Shown piece by piece: positions 24,489-33,105 of a stretch of DNA of 33,230 bases (position 1 is its first letter; each line of letters opens with the position of its first letter). Where the stretch lies: positions 1 through 33,230 of the forward strand of contig CBFHLY010000029.1 in NCBI GenBank assembly GCA_965656785.1, in the 5' to 3' direction. A program made the position numbers and the translations under genes. The notes beneath the pieces are model-generated. The model saw only the letters and a list, made by a program, of their open reading frames with translations. It searched no databases and was not told the origin of the DNA. The DNA comes from JALQTD01 sp965656785. Lineage in GTDB: Bacteria; Bacteroidota; Bacteroidia; Flavobacteriales_D; Sanyastnellaceae.

Positions 24489-24521
24489 CAAAGATATGAA
24501 TTGAATTTGGCATTTAACCAA
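24489..24521 (-). promoter_or_regulatory. Bacteroidota-type promoter of metK
   Basis: On the minus strand, TATCTTTG (24489-24496) matches TAnnTTTG at every fixed position; a TTG (24519-24521) lies 22 nt upstream. Transcription would start just before the structured leader, leaving about 90 nt of untranslated RNA before the metK ATG at 24393. Confidence 0.6.
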
Positions 24522-24634
24522 ATCCGTTTTCGATTTTTAACAATTGAGTGACCGCCATGACAAGGTTGTCGAAATGCAATTCAAGGCCAAATCCCGCCCC
24601 ATCCTTGCACCCGATAACCCCTTAACCCCACCCC

Positions 24635-25273
24635 ATGTCCCCGTCCTCCAATACCATGCACTACGTGCTCGTCCTTGATCGTTCCGGTTCCATGTCCAAC
24701 CGAATGGACGATGTGGTCGAAGCCGTCAATGAGCAACTCGAAGCCCTGCGCGTTGCCGCATTGGAAACCGACAAACGGTGCCAGGTCACCTTGGTGCGGT
24801 TCGACAACGAAATCGAGTCGGTGTTCGAAGACCGCAACGTGCTCGAAGTGCCCCCGATCCATCCGAACGACGTGTTTCCACGCGGCAGCACTTCCCTCAT
24901 CGATGCGACCGTAACCTCCATCGAACGAACCGCCGAACGGGTGTTGGAAGCGACATTAGCACGCACCGCATCGGTCGCCATCATTGTTTACACCGACGGC
25001 GGCGAAAACTCCTCTTGCCTGCGGACGTCCGATGATCTGAAGCGCGCATTGACGACCTACCAAAACCTCGAAGGCTGGGACATCGCCTTCATCGGCGCCG
25101 ACCCGAGTGCCATTGAAACGATGAAAAGCGCGGGCTTCAACGAGCAAAAAATGGCGTATGTTCAAGCAGAGAACAGCCACCTCGCCATGAGGCGCATGTC
25201 CTCCTCATTGCGCGAAAAATTGGCCTTTGATCGAACGTTTGACATCAAAGAAGATTTCGAAGACCTGAATTGA
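24635..25273 (+). CDS. VWA-domain protein
   Basis: A 212-aa protein that is almost entirely one von Willebrand factor A domain. The MIDAS metal site is DRSGSM (15-20, DxSxS), with a downstream GSTSLIDA threonine/serine motif and VYTDGGEN (DG element). There is no signal peptide or membrane segment, so it should be cytoplasmic. Such free-standing VWA proteins (TerY-like) usually bring together partners in multi-protein systems. The next gene starts 7 nt downstream and is presumably co-transcribed. The chosen ATG at 24635 gives a short tail before the domain; MHYVLVLD at 24656 is an equally possible start. The gene is divergent from metK across 241 nt. Confidence 0.85.
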   Translation: MSPSSNTMHYVLVLDRSGSMSNRMDDVVEAVNEQLEALRVAALETDKRCQVTLVRFDNEIESVFEDRNVLEVPPIHPNDVFPRGSTSLIDATVTSIERTAERVLEATLARTASVAIIVYTDGGENSSCLRTSDDLKRALTTYQNLEGWDIAFIGADPSAIETMKSAGFNEQKMAYVQAENSHLAMRRMSSSLREKLAFDRTFDIKEDFEDLN

Positions 25274-25280
25274 ACTTCCG

Positions 25281-26465
25281 ATGAACAACCTGACGGTACA
25301 CGTTTTGAAACCTGCTCACCTGGACACGGGCCACGCGGAAGATGCCTTTCGCGTGGCCCAGCAGGCCCCCGGACCGTTGCAATTCGAACTGGTGGAATGG
25401 GAATTCGATTCCCCTATTGCATTCCGGGAGCAGGCGATGGTTTGTTCAGAAGAGGCCCCCAAGTATCCCGAACCCGCTTGGGGTAAAATCTGGAGCGCCG
25501 TCCGGAACCGGTTCGGTGTGGAGAACTTGAAGGAGATCGAACAGCGCAAACCGCTTCAACCCGCCGAGCCGAGCTCATCGCTGGTCTCCTTCATGCGCCA
25601 ATTTGATCAACAAGAAGCGGCATACCGCAACGCACACGCCGTCCCTCCAGAGGACATCGTCATCTTCCTTACGACTCAAGGAACGTTCGAAAACTTCCTC
25701 GTGATTCCGCGATTTTCCGGACGAAGAATGGGCACCATCCAACTGAATCACCCCGTGACGCAAGCGATTCCCAGCCATTTGCTCGTAGGGTATTACTTGT
25801 TCGCCTTGCCCATTCTGCTCCTCGCATATGCTGACGAAACGTTGGAAAGTTACCTCGAACACCATGCGCACCAGAACGTTCAGGGCTGCCTGAATGATCT
25901 GTGTCAAGACGACGTTCGCTCGCTGATTTTGAAGACGAAAACGGCGGATGTGTGTCCGGATTGCAAGGCGAAATTTCAGCGGCGTCAGCTCGACTGGGAT
26001 TTGGTACGCCAAATGCGAAACGGCTTTGAAATTGTCCGGCAACTGCAACTCAACCTCGAGGATTTTTTGGACGGTTTTTCCGCTCCCAACATGACCCTCG
26101 GACTCCGCATCGAATTCAAAGAACTCGGCATCGCCATTCCTCTTTCCCCAAAGGAAGCTGCGGTCTACGAGACGTTCGTGGAAGCCGGGGCGCACGGCAT
26201 TTCACTCCACGATTTAAACAAACACCGCAATCAATTGCACGACGCTTACGCCAAGCGCTACATCGGATCGAACCGAGAGGACATCAACCGGGTCGTGAAG
26301 CGACTCATCGACCCGCTGGACCCCGATGTTCAACAGGTCATTTCCAAAGTGAACCGAAAATTCAACGCAGCCCTCGGCGATCGGTGCTCCGATTTCCTGA
26401 TCTCGGGAAAAAAGGGCGAACCCAAGCGGGTGCTTGTGCAGCGGCACCACATCCGAAGAGCATGA
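25281..26465 (+). CDS. Unknown protein with Cys4 motif and winged-helix-like C terminus, VWA partner
   Basis: A 394-aa soluble protein. The middle third has a distinctive pattern: HHAHQNVQGCLNDLCQDDVR, then the tract ending TADVCPDCKA. This gives C203-x4-C208 and C225-x2-C228, a likely zinc-binding or treble-clef element with nearby His194-His195. It is preceded by the hydrophobic block HLLVGYYLFALPILLLAYAD. The C-terminal 100 residues (PLSPKEAAVYETFVEAGAHG, NREDINRVVKRLID, then a basic strand-like end) look like a winged-helix DNA-binding domain with a basic tail. No family could be named with certainty. Its 7-nt spacing from the VWA gene suggests a joint function, perhaps sensing or regulation through a VWA-held complex. 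Confidence 0.75.
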   Translation: MNNLTVHVLKPAHLDTGHAEDAFRVAQQAPGPLQFELVEWEFDSPIAFREQAMVCSEEAPKYPEPAWGKIWSAVRNRFGVENLKEIEQRKPLQPAEPSSSLVSFMRQFDQQEAAYRNAHAVPPEDIVIFLTTQGTFENFLVIPRFSGRRMGTIQLNHPVTQAIPSHLLVGYYLFALPILLLAYADETLESYLEHHAHQNVQGCLNDLCQDDVRSLILKTKTADVCPDCKAKFQRRQLDWDLVRQMRNGFEIVRQLQLNLEDFLDGFSAPNMTLGLRIEFKELGIAIPLSPKEAAVYETFVEAGAHGISLHDLNKHRNQLHDAYAKRYIGSNREDINRVVKRLIDPLDPDVQQVISKVNRKFNAALGDRCSDFLISGKKGEPKRVLVQRHHIRRA

Positions 26466-26525
26466 TTTCCATTCGTCGATTGCACCGCCGATAATCGTGT
26501 CTCAAATCACCCGCTTGCACTGCAT

Positions 26526-26545
26526 TTCCCCGTAACCTCGGGGAA
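26526..26545 (+). promoter_or_regulatory. Hairpin covering the start codon of the cytochrome lipoprotein gene
   Basis: TTCCCCG-TAACCT-CGGGGAA forms a 7-bp perfect stem with a 6-nt loop, and its last base is the A of the ATG at 26545. In RNA this would sequester the start region. It could also be a terminator for the upstream gene, but no T run follows. Confidence 0.4.
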
Positions 26546-27462
26546 TGAAATTCAACTTGCGACACCTTTTCGTGGGTTGGCTTGGGGCCTTGACCATGAG
26601 TGCATGCCAAACCACGCCTCCACCTCCACCTGGGACTTCCGGAAATGCCCAGCGAGGCTTCGCACTCGCGGAATCCGGGTGCACCTCCTGCCACGCCTTC
26701 CAGGGCCCGACCTCCGCACCCCTAGCCCCCAACTGGGCGGTCATCGCGAAAGCATACGAACGAGATGAAGCCGCACTGATGCGGTTCCTGCGGGCCCCTG
26801 GCAAGGTGGGTGCTCGTGTTGACGGAGCGCTGGAACAGTTCGGTCCCATGCCCGACATGGGGTTGACTGCGCAACAAGCGCGCGACCTTGCCGCCTTCAT
26901 TGCTGAAGCCACGTTCGACCCTGTCACGGGCACATTGGGCGATGCGAAACGCTGGCGCGCTGAACCGACGGATACTCCTCCCTTGGAGCAGGCCCTCAAC
27001 ATGGCCCGCGCCACGAAAAGCGCGCTCGGAAAGCAGTTGATGGCGGCCTTGGCATCTGGGGGGCCAGTGCACGCGGTCCCCTTTTGCAATGAACGCGCCA
27101 TCCCACTGACAGACAGCGTTTCGCGTGCGCTCAACGCGCGCATCCGAAGGGTCTCTGACCGACCGCGAAATCCCGAAAACCGAGCCCATGGAGCCGAATG
27201 GGACTACTTGAAAACTGGCCATGCGGCGCTGGCGTCGGGGCAATCGGTAGAACCCGCCATTTCCCATTCGGACAACGCATACATCGCCTACGTCCCCATC
27301 CTCACGAACGCCATGTGCCTCCAATGCCACGGAACCCTGGATTCTGAGGTGCAATCGGAGACCCAAGCTCGGATTGCCGCAGCGTATCCAAGCGACGAAG
27401 CCACGGGCTACGGCGCCAACGAGTTGCGCGGAATGTGGGTCGTGGAGTTCGCAAGCAACTGA
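26545..27462 (+). CDS. Dihaem lipoprotein: cytochrome c domain plus Tll0287-like (DUF3365) domain
   Basis: A 305-aa exported protein. A lipobox TMSAC (Cys21) follows a hydrophobic leader, so it is probably a lipid-anchored periplasmic or outer-membrane protein. After a proline-rich linker comes a class I cytochrome c domain with haem motif CTSCH (46-50) and the likely axial methionine in FGPMPDMG. The second half carries another haem motif CLQCH (258-262) in a context (PENRAHGAEWDYLKTG, AYIAYVPILTNAMC, NELRGMWVVEF) that resembles the Tll0287-like/DUF3365 haem sensor domain. The pairing suggests electron transfer or redox sensing at the cell surface. The partner is not visible nearby, and the gene appears monocistronic. 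Confidence 0.85.
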   Translation: MKFNLRHLFVGWLGALTMSACQTTPPPPPGTSGNAQRGFALAESGCTSCHAFQGPTSAPLAPNWAVIAKAYERDEAALMRFLRAPGKVGARVDGALEQFGPMPDMGLTAQQARDLAAFIAEATFDPVTGTLGDAKRWRAEPTDTPPLEQALNMARATKSALGKQLMAALASGGPVHAVPFCNERAIPLTDSVSRALNARIRRVSDRPRNPENRAHGAEWDYLKTGHAALASGQSVEPAISHSDNAYIAYVPILTNAMCLQCHGTLDSEVQSETQARIAAAYPSDEATGYGANELRGMWVVEFASN

Positions 27463-27468
27463 GGATAA

Positions 27469-27499
27469 TTGTATAACTCTGAGCTGGAATTAATATTTG
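27469..27499 (+). promoter_or_regulatory. Putative promoter of TPR-HTH gene
   Basis: TTG (27469-27471) and AATATTTG (27492-27499, one mismatch to TAnnTTTG) are separated by 20 nt, the usual Bacteroidota spacing. The start codon at 27558 follows 58 nt later. Confidence 0.4.
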
Positions 27500-27557
27500 G
27501 CAAAAGCACGAGCGTGGAAGAAGCATTTGGAAGGGACCATGCCTCGCGTGTTTCCCA

Positions 27558-29035
27558 ATGCACTTGGTTGCATGGCCCTCATGGGGTCAAAATGCGAACG
27601 GGAACCGGTTGGATTCCTTGTTTTCCGCAATGAAGTCAACTAAGTCCGTTGAAGCCATCAAGGCTTCTGGATACTCCCTGCTGGAGGTTGGTACGCTGAC
27701 TCAAGATTGTGAATCGAAATTGTTGGGAGCGACGATTTATGCGACCTACAACGTCATTCCTGTCGAGGAGTTGGATTCCATTCTTGCCCGAATCAGTTGC
27801 CCCGTTGTGGGTTACCAAGCCCACAATGCTTTTGCCGCGCGCTACTACCTGAACCAAGATTACCAGAAGGCAATGGAATGGTTCAAGCGTGCGGAACAAG
27901 CGATCACGACCCAGCATGAAGCCATGGCATGCGCCATCGCCATTGGGGCTTGCCATGCTGGATTGGGCAACAACGTCGAGGCGTTTCGTTCGTTCAATCA
28001 AGCCTACAACATCGCCGATCATCCGGCCCCGATGATTTTGCTGAGCAACCTCGCTGCATCCCAAATCAGCTTTGGTTTATATGACGATGCGTTGGAATTG
28101 CTTGACGAGGCGCTCCGCCATGAAGGTTTGTCGCGTTACGAATTGCAGCTCATTCGATTGAACCGACTCAACGTGTTTTGCAATACCGGTGAATTGGTGC
28201 AAGCCCAAACCGAATACCAGCTGCTGCGGGAAGTGTTTCCGAAACGAATCGACGCCACGTCCTTCCGGATCTTGCTGCTCTTTGCGCTCGAACTCGATTC
28301 ATCCAATCATTGGGATGAACTCAAATCAGAATTCGAAGAGGCGTTGGATTACCTCGACCACGATTTCCTCTTCGCAGAGCCCCCCCTGGCCGGTTGCTCT
28401 TTAACGACTACGAGGCGGAATGGAACGAGCTTGGAATCCCCAATGAGGGAGATTCGCGGTGGCGCACTGTGAAATCGTTGACGGCTGCACACAACGCAAT
28501 GCGACTCGACATCGCGAAAAAGCTGCTTGCAGAGCGTAACGCGTTGGCGGAATCCACGTTTTCGAATGAACAAATTGGCCTCACCCAGAAACCTTTCTCT
28601 CTTCGGCGGGCGTTCGTTCTTGCCCTTGTGGGCGCCGGCGGAGTCGGAACCCTTCTTTTGAGGAAAGCCAAGCGACAGAAGCGCGTGGACCACGATGACG
28701 ACGTGAGCGAACTCTCCTTGATCCACCGGGACACGGCGCTCATGGACCAGGAACAGGAGGACTTGGATTTGAGCGGAGTTCTGAATGATTTGAGGGGTGG
28801 GGTTTTAGAAAGCGTGCAAGCTCAGCTCAGCGCCCTCATCGAACCCGGGCATGAACTCACGAAGATGGAACGGCAGGCACTGGCATTCTTCATTCTCGGT
28901 TACTCCCCGAAACAAGTCGCCGTGCTGTTGGATCGTTCCGTGGGCTACAACACGCGCACTCTCCTTCGGGAAAAGCTGGGGTTGCAGAAGGGGATGGGGT
29001 TCGAAAATTGGTTCGCTCAATCGCAAAAGTCTTAA
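27558..29035 (+). pseudogene. TPR-HTH regulator, frameshifted in a poly-C run
   Basis: The first part (27558 to about 28380) encodes TPR-like repeats: NQDYQKAMEWFKRAEQAI, GNNVEAFRSFNQAYNIA and GLYDDALELLDEALRH. The frame then shifts. Restoring one C in the seven-C run 28380-28386 joins FAEPP to GRLLFNDYEAEWNELG and continues to TAA at 29033. The second part holds a short hydrophobic segment (AFVLALVGAGGVGTLLL), a basic stretch, and a C-terminal helix-turn-helix-like region (LTKMERQALAFFILGYSPKQ and onward), related in layout to LuxR-type domains of Bacteroidota TPR regulators. Intact it would be a roughly 492-aa membrane-linked signalling regulator. As written the DNA-binding half is not translated from this start. 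Whether this is decay, phase variation or a base-call error is open. Confidence 0.75.
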
Positions 29036-30408
29036 CCCCAACAAGCCAAACCGACCAGCATGGCGCTTCCCGCCACGAGCATGACCAGCAAGGTATAAGG
29101 CAAGATGTCCCGGGCGCGCAGCCCCGTGATGCCCAAAAGTGGAAGCGCCCAAAAAGGCTGAAGCATGTTCGTGAGTTCATCCCCGAAAGCCATGGCCATG
29201 ATGCCTTGCTCGAAGGGCACGTGCAAGGTTTGGCATGTTTCCAAAACCAACGGCCCTTGAACGGCCCACTGCCCCCCTCCGCTCGGCACGAAGACGTTGA
29301 GCACCCCCGATGACAGGAACAACGCGAACGGCAAGGCCTCGCTGGAAGTCGCACCCACCAATGCGTTCGCCAAAGCTGCACCCAGCCCCGTACCCGTGAC
29401 CAGCCCGATGATGCCGAAATACAAGGGAAACTGAATCAGGATTCCTGAGGCGCCACCGATCGCCGCGTCCAAAGCACGCAACACCCCTGCCATCGATCCG
29501 TGCGCCACCAACGCCGTCCCCAGCAGCACCGTATTGATCCAATCCGGCGTAATGAATCGCAATTCCGCACTCCATCCCCCCTCCACCACGCCCCAGATCG
29601 CTCCTCCCCAACAAGCTACCCCGAGCAACCCCGCCAACATCCGACTGCGATCCAAGCGCTCCCCTAAACCGAGCGCACGCGAAACGGGAACCTCCGATTT
29701 GGCATTCCCGTCGACCTCCGGCACGAGCACCACCTCCAGATTGCTTTGGCGTCCCAACCACACAAATACCAGCGCAGTCGCCACCGCCACCGCGAAGGTG
29801 ATTGGCCAACTCCAACCCGCGAAAAGCGTATCCCGCAATCCAATGGAATCAGGCAAGCCCGACAAGTGCGGAGCCAATTCGGCCAAATGCCCCGGTTCCG
29901 CCACCTTCAACGGCGCTGAACCGCTCAGCCCACCATGCCAAACCAACAACCCGGTGTAGCCAGCCGCTCCGAGCACCCCGGGATGCGCCGTTCGCCCCTC
30001 CGGATTCCGACGCATCCAATCCAACGCCCCCCGCACCAAAATGGCTCCTCCCACCAACCCCAATCCCCAGTTCAACCATCCCAACGACATGGCCACGAGT
30101 GCAATTTTGGCAGGTGCAAGGCGTGGTCGATTCATTACCCAAATCACCGCTCGATTCAGCGCATTCAACATCGGGGGAGCAAGCGCCAACACGTGTCCCA
30201 ACACCAACATGAACATCGCCTGAAATCCAAAGCGCAACAGCCCGGGATTCCACAACCCATTCACCCATGACGTGGCACTCTGCTCCCACCCCACAGCGCG
30301 CACGGCCATCCCACCCGCCAAAACAGAAAGCAGCACCGCAATCGACAGCGGGCTGGGCATCCACCGTTGAAAAAACCGGGCGTATGCGTTCAACAAGGTT
30401 GTCAACAT
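29032..30408 (-). CDS. atoE: AtoE-like short-chain fatty acid transporter
   Basis: A 458-aa polytopic membrane protein of the AtoE/TIGR00366 short-chain fatty acid transporter family, which takes up acids such as acetoacetate or butyrate across the cytoplasmic membrane. Recognisable tracts are RWMPSPLSIAVLLSVLAGG at the N terminus, LSLGWLNWGLGLVGG-like (30-40% in), GYTGLLVWHGGLSGSAPLKVA, and near the end FVPSGGGQWAVQGP and MAFGDELTNMLQPFWALPLLG, all highly characteristic. The length fits the family. Its stop overlaps the stop of the convergent TPR-HTH gene (shared TTAA at 29032-29035), so no bidirectional terminator separates them. No ketone-body or beta-oxidation gene lies nearby, so the natural substrate is not indicated by context. 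Confidence 0.88.
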   Translation of the reverse strand: MLTTLLNAYARFFQRWMPSPLSIAVLLSVLAGGMAVRAVGWEQSATSWVNGLWNPGLLRFGFQAMFMLVLGHVLALAPPMLNALNRAVIWVMNRPRLAPAKIALVAMSLGWLNWGLGLVGGAILVRGALDWMRRNPEGRTAHPGVLGAAGYTGLLVWHGGLSGSAPLKVAEPGHLAELAPHLSGLPDSIGLRDTLFAGWSWPITFAVAVATALVFVWLGRQSNLEVVLVPEVDGNAKSEVPVSRALGLGERLDRSRMLAGLLGVACWGGAIWGVVEGGWSAELRFITPDWINTVLLGTALVAHGSMAGVLRALDAAIGGASGILIQFPLYFGIIGLVTGTGLGAALANALVGATSSEALPFALFLSSGVLNVFVPSGGGQWAVQGPLVLETCQTLHVPFEQGIMAMAFGDELTNMLQPFWALPLLGITGLRARDILPYTLLVMLVAGSAMLVGLACWG

Positions 30409-30500
30409 GCGGTGAATTTACGCGTTAAGGCCCGCGGGTGCCGCAAATCGGCTTGCGTTCCGTCATGAACCGACCTGCTGGTGTCGTATTTTTCGGAGCC

Positions 30501-32576
30501 ATGGCGCGCATCCTGCTCCTCACCCCACCGTTCACTCAGTTGAACACGCCGTACCCGGCAACGGCCTACTTGAAAGGGTATTTGAACGGACTTGGCGTGG
30601 AGGCCGCGCAAGCGGATTTGGGCATCGAAGTGGTGGATGCCATGTTGTGTGCATCCGGAGTTCGCGCCATGTTCGATGAGGCTTCTCCGCACCCTTTGCT
30701 AGACGAGCGGATCCTGTATGAGCGAGCCATCGATCCGGTGATGCGGTTTTTGCGCGGAGAGGACCCGACGTTGGCCCGGCAACTCGCCCAGCCGGGCTTC
30801 CTTCCCGTTGCCTTGGATGAGGTTGCAGAAGGGGATTTGGAATGGGCGTTTGGGACGATGGGGATTCACGACCGGGCGAAGCATTTGAGCACGCGGTTCC
30901 TGGAACAGCTGTCGCGGTTCGTGGTGGAGGCGGTCGATGCGGATTTTGGGTTCACGCGCTACGCGGAACAACTGGGGCGTTGTGCTTACACCTTCGACGC
31001 ATTGGCGGAGCGGTTGGCGGAGGCCCCTTCCTACGTGGATCGGGTGATGCTGCCCCTGTTGAAGCGGCTCATGGAGGAGCATCGGCCCGAATGGGTCGGG
31101 CTCAGCATCCCGTTCCCGGGAAATTTGCTCGGCGGATTGCGCATTGGGCAGTGGCTGAAGGCCCATCATCCGGAAGTCCGGGTGGTGCTGGGAGGCGGGT
31201 TTGCTAACACCGAATTGCGGAGTGTGCGCGACCCGCGTTTGTTCGATTTCGTCGACTTCGTGACGCTCGACGATGGGGAAACGCCCCTGCGGCAGCTGCT
31301 TGATGGCGGGCCGTACCGAAGAACGTTCAGGCGCGTCGGTGGCGAAGTGCAATTTGAGGACACGCCGTCGCTTCCGGACGTCAAGCTCGCCGAGGCGGGC
31401 ACGCCGGATTACACGGGGCTTCGACTGGGTTTGTATTTGGACGCCATCGAGCAAACGAATCCGATGCACACGCTGTGGTCGGATGGCCGATGGAACAAGA
31501 TGACGCTTGCGCACGGGTGTTACTGGGCGCGTTGCACGTTCTGCGACGTGTCGCTGGACTACATCGCGGTCTACGAGCCGATGGCTGCGCGGCAGTTGGT
31601 GGACCGCATCGAGGAGCTGGTCGCTGCCACAGGCCAAACCGGATTTCACTTCGTCGACGAAGCCGCTCCACCTTCCCTCCTGCGCGCCCTCGCCTTGGAA
31701 CTCCTCAAGCGCAGGGTGGTCATTACCTGGTGGACCAACATTCGGTTCGAAGAGCGGTTCACGGCAGACCTGTGCCGGCTGCTCCGCGCTTCGGGCTGCG
31801 TGGCGGTGGCCGGGGGGCTCGAAGTCGCCTCCGACCGGCTGCTGGCCCTGATCGAGAAGGGCGTCACCGTGGACCAGGTCGCACGGGTGGCCCGTCATTT
31901 CACCGACGCGGGGGTGCTCGTTCACGCCTACCTCATGTACGGCTTTCCGACCCAAACCGCACAAGAGACAGTGGACAGCCTCGAGCGCGTCCGGCAATTG
32001 TTCGAAGCGGGCGTAATCCATTCAGGCTTTTGGCACCGCTTCGCCCTGACGGCGCACAGCCCCGTCGGAAAGGAACCCGAGCGATTCGGCATCGAAGTGG
32101 ATTGGCCGGAAGCGCCCTTCGCCTTGAACGACCTGCCTTTCACGGACCCGACCGGCACGGATCACGAAGCATTCAGCGATGGCCTGCGCATCTCCCTGTA
32201 CAATTGGATGCGCGGTGAGGGCCTCGATCTGCCCCTCCGTCGGTGGTTCGAATTCCCCACCCCCAAACCGAAAGTGCCCAAGCATTGGGCGCAACGCATC
32301 GTTGAATCGGCGCCCCCGCCTCCGTCCCCACATGGTCGGGTCGCATACCTCGGCGCTCCCCCTGTTTTGCGTTCCGGTGTGTTGATTGCGCACGGCGTTG
32401 GCGCAGCCGTTGACTGGCCGATGAACGAAGGCGAAGCCGCCCTATGGAGCGAACGATTGAACGGTTTGCGACCAGGTGGCGCTGCCATGAAGTGGCTGGA
32501 CGCTACGGAGTCGGGTTGGGCCCATTCTGAATTCGCAATGAACCTGCGAACCTCAGGCCTGTTGCTCGTGGTCTAA
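30501..32576 (+). CDS. B12-binding-like radical SAM protein
   Basis: A 691-aa protein. The N-terminal part (ARILLLTPPFTQLNTPYPAT; SIPFPGNLLGGLRIGQWLK; VVLGGGFANTEL) has the layout of the cobalamin-binding domain of B12-dependent radical SAM enzymes. The iron-sulfur site is AHGCYWARCTFCD with C340, C345 and C348, a Cx4Cx2C spacing instead of the usual Cx3Cx2C; this spacing recurs in some radical SAM subfamilies with HGCYW. The radical SAM barrel continues with FHFVDEAAPPSLLRAL, GGLEVASDRLL and AYLMYGFPTQT. It would bind a 4Fe-4S cluster and cleave SAM; the substrate is unknown. Start MARILL at 30501 matches the domain start; MNRPAGVV at 30465 is an alternative. Confidence 0.85.
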   Translation: MARILLLTPPFTQLNTPYPATAYLKGYLNGLGVEAAQADLGIEVVDAMLCASGVRAMFDEASPHPLLDERILYERAIDPVMRFLRGEDPTLARQLAQPGFLPVALDEVAEGDLEWAFGTMGIHDRAKHLSTRFLEQLSRFVVEAVDADFGFTRYAEQLGRCAYTFDALAERLAEAPSYVDRVMLPLLKRLMEEHRPEWVGLSIPFPGNLLGGLRIGQWLKAHHPEVRVVLGGGFANTELRSVRDPRLFDFVDFVTLDDGETPLRQLLDGGPYRRTFRRVGGEVQFEDTPSLPDVKLAEAGTPDYTGLRLGLYLDAIEQTNPMHTLWSDGRWNKMTLAHGCYWARCTFCDVSLDYIAVYEPMAARQLVDRIEELVAATGQTGFHFVDEAAPPSLLRALALELLKRRVVITWWTNIRFEERFTADLCRLLRASGCVAVAGGLEVASDRLLALIEKGVTVDQVARVARHFTDAGVLVHAYLMYGFPTQTAQETVDSLERVRQLFEAGVIHSGFWHRFALTAHSPVGKEPERFGIEVDWPEAPFALNDLPFTDPTGTDHEAFSDGLRISLYNWMRGEGLDLPLRRWFEFPTPKPKVPKHWAQRIVESAPPPPSPHGRVAYLGAPPVLRSGVLIAHGVGAAVDWPMNEGEAALWSERLNGLRPGGAAMKWLDATESGWAHSEFAMNLRTSGLLLVV

Positions 32577-32590
32577 CTCGCCCCATTCAC

Positions 32591-32627
32591 TGCATACGAA
32601 CCAAAGGAACGGCTCGTTCCGAATGCA
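32591..32627 (+). promoter_or_regulatory. Two-part hairpin just upstream of CAP gene start
   Basis: GGAACG-GCT-CGTTCC (32606-32620) is a 6-bp hairpin with a 3-nt loop, and TGCAT (32591-32595) with ATGCA (32623-32627) forms an outer pairing that reaches the A of the ATG at 32627. No T run follows, so a translation-level element or operator is more likely than a terminator for the radical SAM gene. Confidence 0.35.
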
Positions 32628-33091
32628 TGACCACCCTTCTCATGCTCTTCTTGATGCTCACCAAACTGAGCACCACCGATCAACAGCGCGCACTTGCAGT
32701 CCACAACGAAGCCCGGGAGGCCGTTGGAGTCCCCCCCCTCACATGGTCCAATGAACTCGCAGCAGATGCTCAAGCCTACGCAGAAAAGCTGGCCCGAACC
32801 CAATCGTTTCAACACGCGACGTGCGACGACGGCGAAAACCTGTACTGGTACTCTGCCACCACCGCACATCCTGGTGAGGACGCCAGCCTGAGTTGGCTCG
32901 AAGAACGTGACGCTTATCGCCATGGGCGCGGTTGGCACCGCAACTTCTCAGAAGTTGGGCATTACACCCAAATGATTTGGAAGGATACGAAGCAGGTTGG
33001 AATCGGAACTGCGGTTGCATCGGATGGATCGACCTACGTCGTAGCACGCTACCACCCTGCGGGCAACTACACGAATCAATTGCCCTATTGA
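32627..33091 (+). CDS. CAP (SCP/PR-1-like) domain secreted protein
   Basis: A 154-aa protein with a short hydrophobic leader (TTLLMLFLMLTKL) and a single CAP domain. The family marks are in order: LAVHNEAREAVGVPPLTWSN, DDGENLYWY, GHYTQMIWKDTKQVGIG (111-127, with H112) and VARYHPAGNY at the C terminus. The histidines and acidic residues of the CAP cavity (H63 or H26, H112, E70) appear present. CAP proteins are secreted and bind lipids, peptides or metals; bacterial ones are little understood. The protein is minimal, with no anchor or sorting domain. It is the last gene before the rRNA terminator and converges with it. Confidence 0.88.
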   Translation: MTTLLMLFLMLTKLSTTDQQRALAVHNEAREAVGVPPLTWSNELAADAQAYAEKLARTQSFQHATCDDGENLYWYSATTAHPGEDASLSWLEERDAYRHGRGWHRNFSEVGHYTQMIWKDTKQVGIGTAVASDGSTYVVARYHPAGNYTNQLPY

Positions 33092-33105
33092 CCAAAAATC
33101 AAGGC

